Source of the DNA: Pseudomonadota bacterium
Lineage (GTDB): Bacteria > Pseudomonadota > Gammaproteobacteria > CAMYNG01
NCBI GenBank assembly: GCA_020347585.1
Contig: CP070733.1
Span: 297,770 to 311,408 of the forward strand
Direction of reading: 5' to 3'
Length of the DNA: 13,639 bases
Under the pieces are notes generated by a model. It made no database searches and was not told where the DNA came from. It saw only the letters and a list, made by a program, of their open reading frames with translations. Positions 13,028 through 13,639 of this stretch are shown here, piece after piece. Position numbers and translations under genes: made by a program. The stretch's first letter is position 1; each line of letters starts with the position of its first letter.

Positions 13028-13639
13028 ATGATCAGAAGCATGACCGCGTTCGCGCGCCAGGAGCGCTCCGGGCCGTGGGGGAGCCTCACCCTTGAGGTAC
13101 GCAGTGTCAATCACCGCTACCTGGAGCTTGCGCCGCGCATTCCCGACGAATTGCGCGTGCTGGAGCCGCAGATTCGCGAGCGCCTTGGCGCCAGGCTCGG
13201 GCGCGGCAAGGTCGATCTGTACCTGCGTTATCGTTCTCCGGAGTCAGCCGAGGCCGGGTTTACCGTCAACAAGGATCTTGCCAAGCACATTGCGCAGGCC
13301 AGTCGCGAGGTTGACGGCCTGCTCTACAACCCCGCGCCGATCAGTTCGCTCGACGTCATGCGCTGGCCAGGGGTGCTGCAAACGCCCGAGGCAGATCTCG
13401 AGCAGTTGCGCAGCGAGACGCTGGAACTTCTCGACGAGGCTATCGCAGACCTGGTGACGGTGCGCGAGCGCGAAGGAACAAAGCTCGCCGAAACCATCGC
13501 GCAGCGCCGTACCGCCATGCAGCAGGTGGTTGCCGAGGTTCGAGAGTTGCTGCCGTCGATTTGTGCGCACTGGCGCGAGAAGTTGCGCACGCGCATCAGC
13601 GAGGTGCAGGTCGAAGTGGACGAGCAGCGCCTTGAGCAG
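13028..13639 (+). CDS. yicC: YicC-family endoribonuclease, 5' part (runs off the right edge)
   Basis: The frame from ATG 13028 stays open for 204 codons to the last base of the window; full YicC proteins are about 290 residues. The start MIRSMTAFAR, EVRSVNHRYLE (24-34), GRGKVDLYLR and MRWPGVLQ are hallmarks of the YicC N-terminal domain. The last visible part (around 140-204), helical and rich in Glu, Gln and Arg, leads towards the conserved C-terminal domain, which is not seen here. E. coli YicC has been described as an RNase acting on small RNA. AGGGG lies nine bases before the ATG. The gene is divergent from the kinase and close to rph, which also acts on RNA. Confidence 0.92.
   Translation, partial: MIRSMTAFARQERSGPWGSLTLEVRSVNHRYLELAPRIPDELRVLEPQIRERLGARLGRGKVDLYLRYRSPESAEAGFTVNKDLAKHIAQASREVDGLLYNPAPISSLDVMRWPGVLQTPEADLEQLRSETLELLDEAIADLVTVREREGTKLAETIAQRRTAMQQVVAEVRELLPSICAHWREKLRTRISEVQVEVDEQRLEQ

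Overview
The window looks like a stretch of chromosome from a GC-rich, Gram-negative gammaproteobacterium. The evidence is the housekeeping content and order (thiS-thiG-trmB-ycgL on one strand; protein kinase, PP2C phosphatase, rph, rdgB and hemW on the other, with yicC divergent), the gammaproteobacterial YcgL and Mak-type sequences, and two signal-peptide-bearing outer-membrane barrels. I cannot name a genus. Most genes have high-GC codon use. The first ~650 bases are clearly more AT-rich (25 G/C in bases 1-60) and hold only a gene cut off by the window edge.

Layout. (1) 1-690: 5' part of an unrecognised minus-strand gene, then about 340 bases without a gene. (2) 691-2505, minus: long-chain acyl-CoA synthetase, divergent from (3) thiS, thiG, trmB and ycgL on the plus strand (2615-4840). 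thiS and thiG make the sulfur carrier and the thiazole synthase of thiamine biosynthesis; trmB methylates tRNA G46. (4) 4837-12872, all minus, read from high to low coordinates: Ser/Thr kinase, PP2C phosphatase, rph, rdgB, an omptin-like outer-membrane barrel, hemW, a small CPXCG zinc-ribbon-like protein, a cupin, a small outer-membrane barrel, and a Mak-type ROK sugar kinase. Promoter-like sites before rph, the small barrel and the kinase suggest several transcription units. (5) 13028 to the end, plus: 5' part of yicC, divergent from the kinase.

Points that stand out. ThiG has Thr where the family has its Schiff-base lysine (Lys96 of the Bacillus subtilis enzyme). The cupin has an in-frame TGA where I expect the third Cys of a Cys-Cys-Cys motif, and the reading frame after it continues to match the family, so it is a selenocysteine candidate or a recent nonsense mutation. 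The larger outer-membrane protein keeps both omptin catalytic pairs (D-x-D and D-x-H). Two intergenic spaces (before trmB, and between rph and rdgB) carry diverged copies of one palindromic repeat with CACAGAG-type arms. A kinase-phosphatase pair sits between two RNA-processing genes, yicC and rph. I found no CRISPR array, insertion sequence, tRNA or rRNA.
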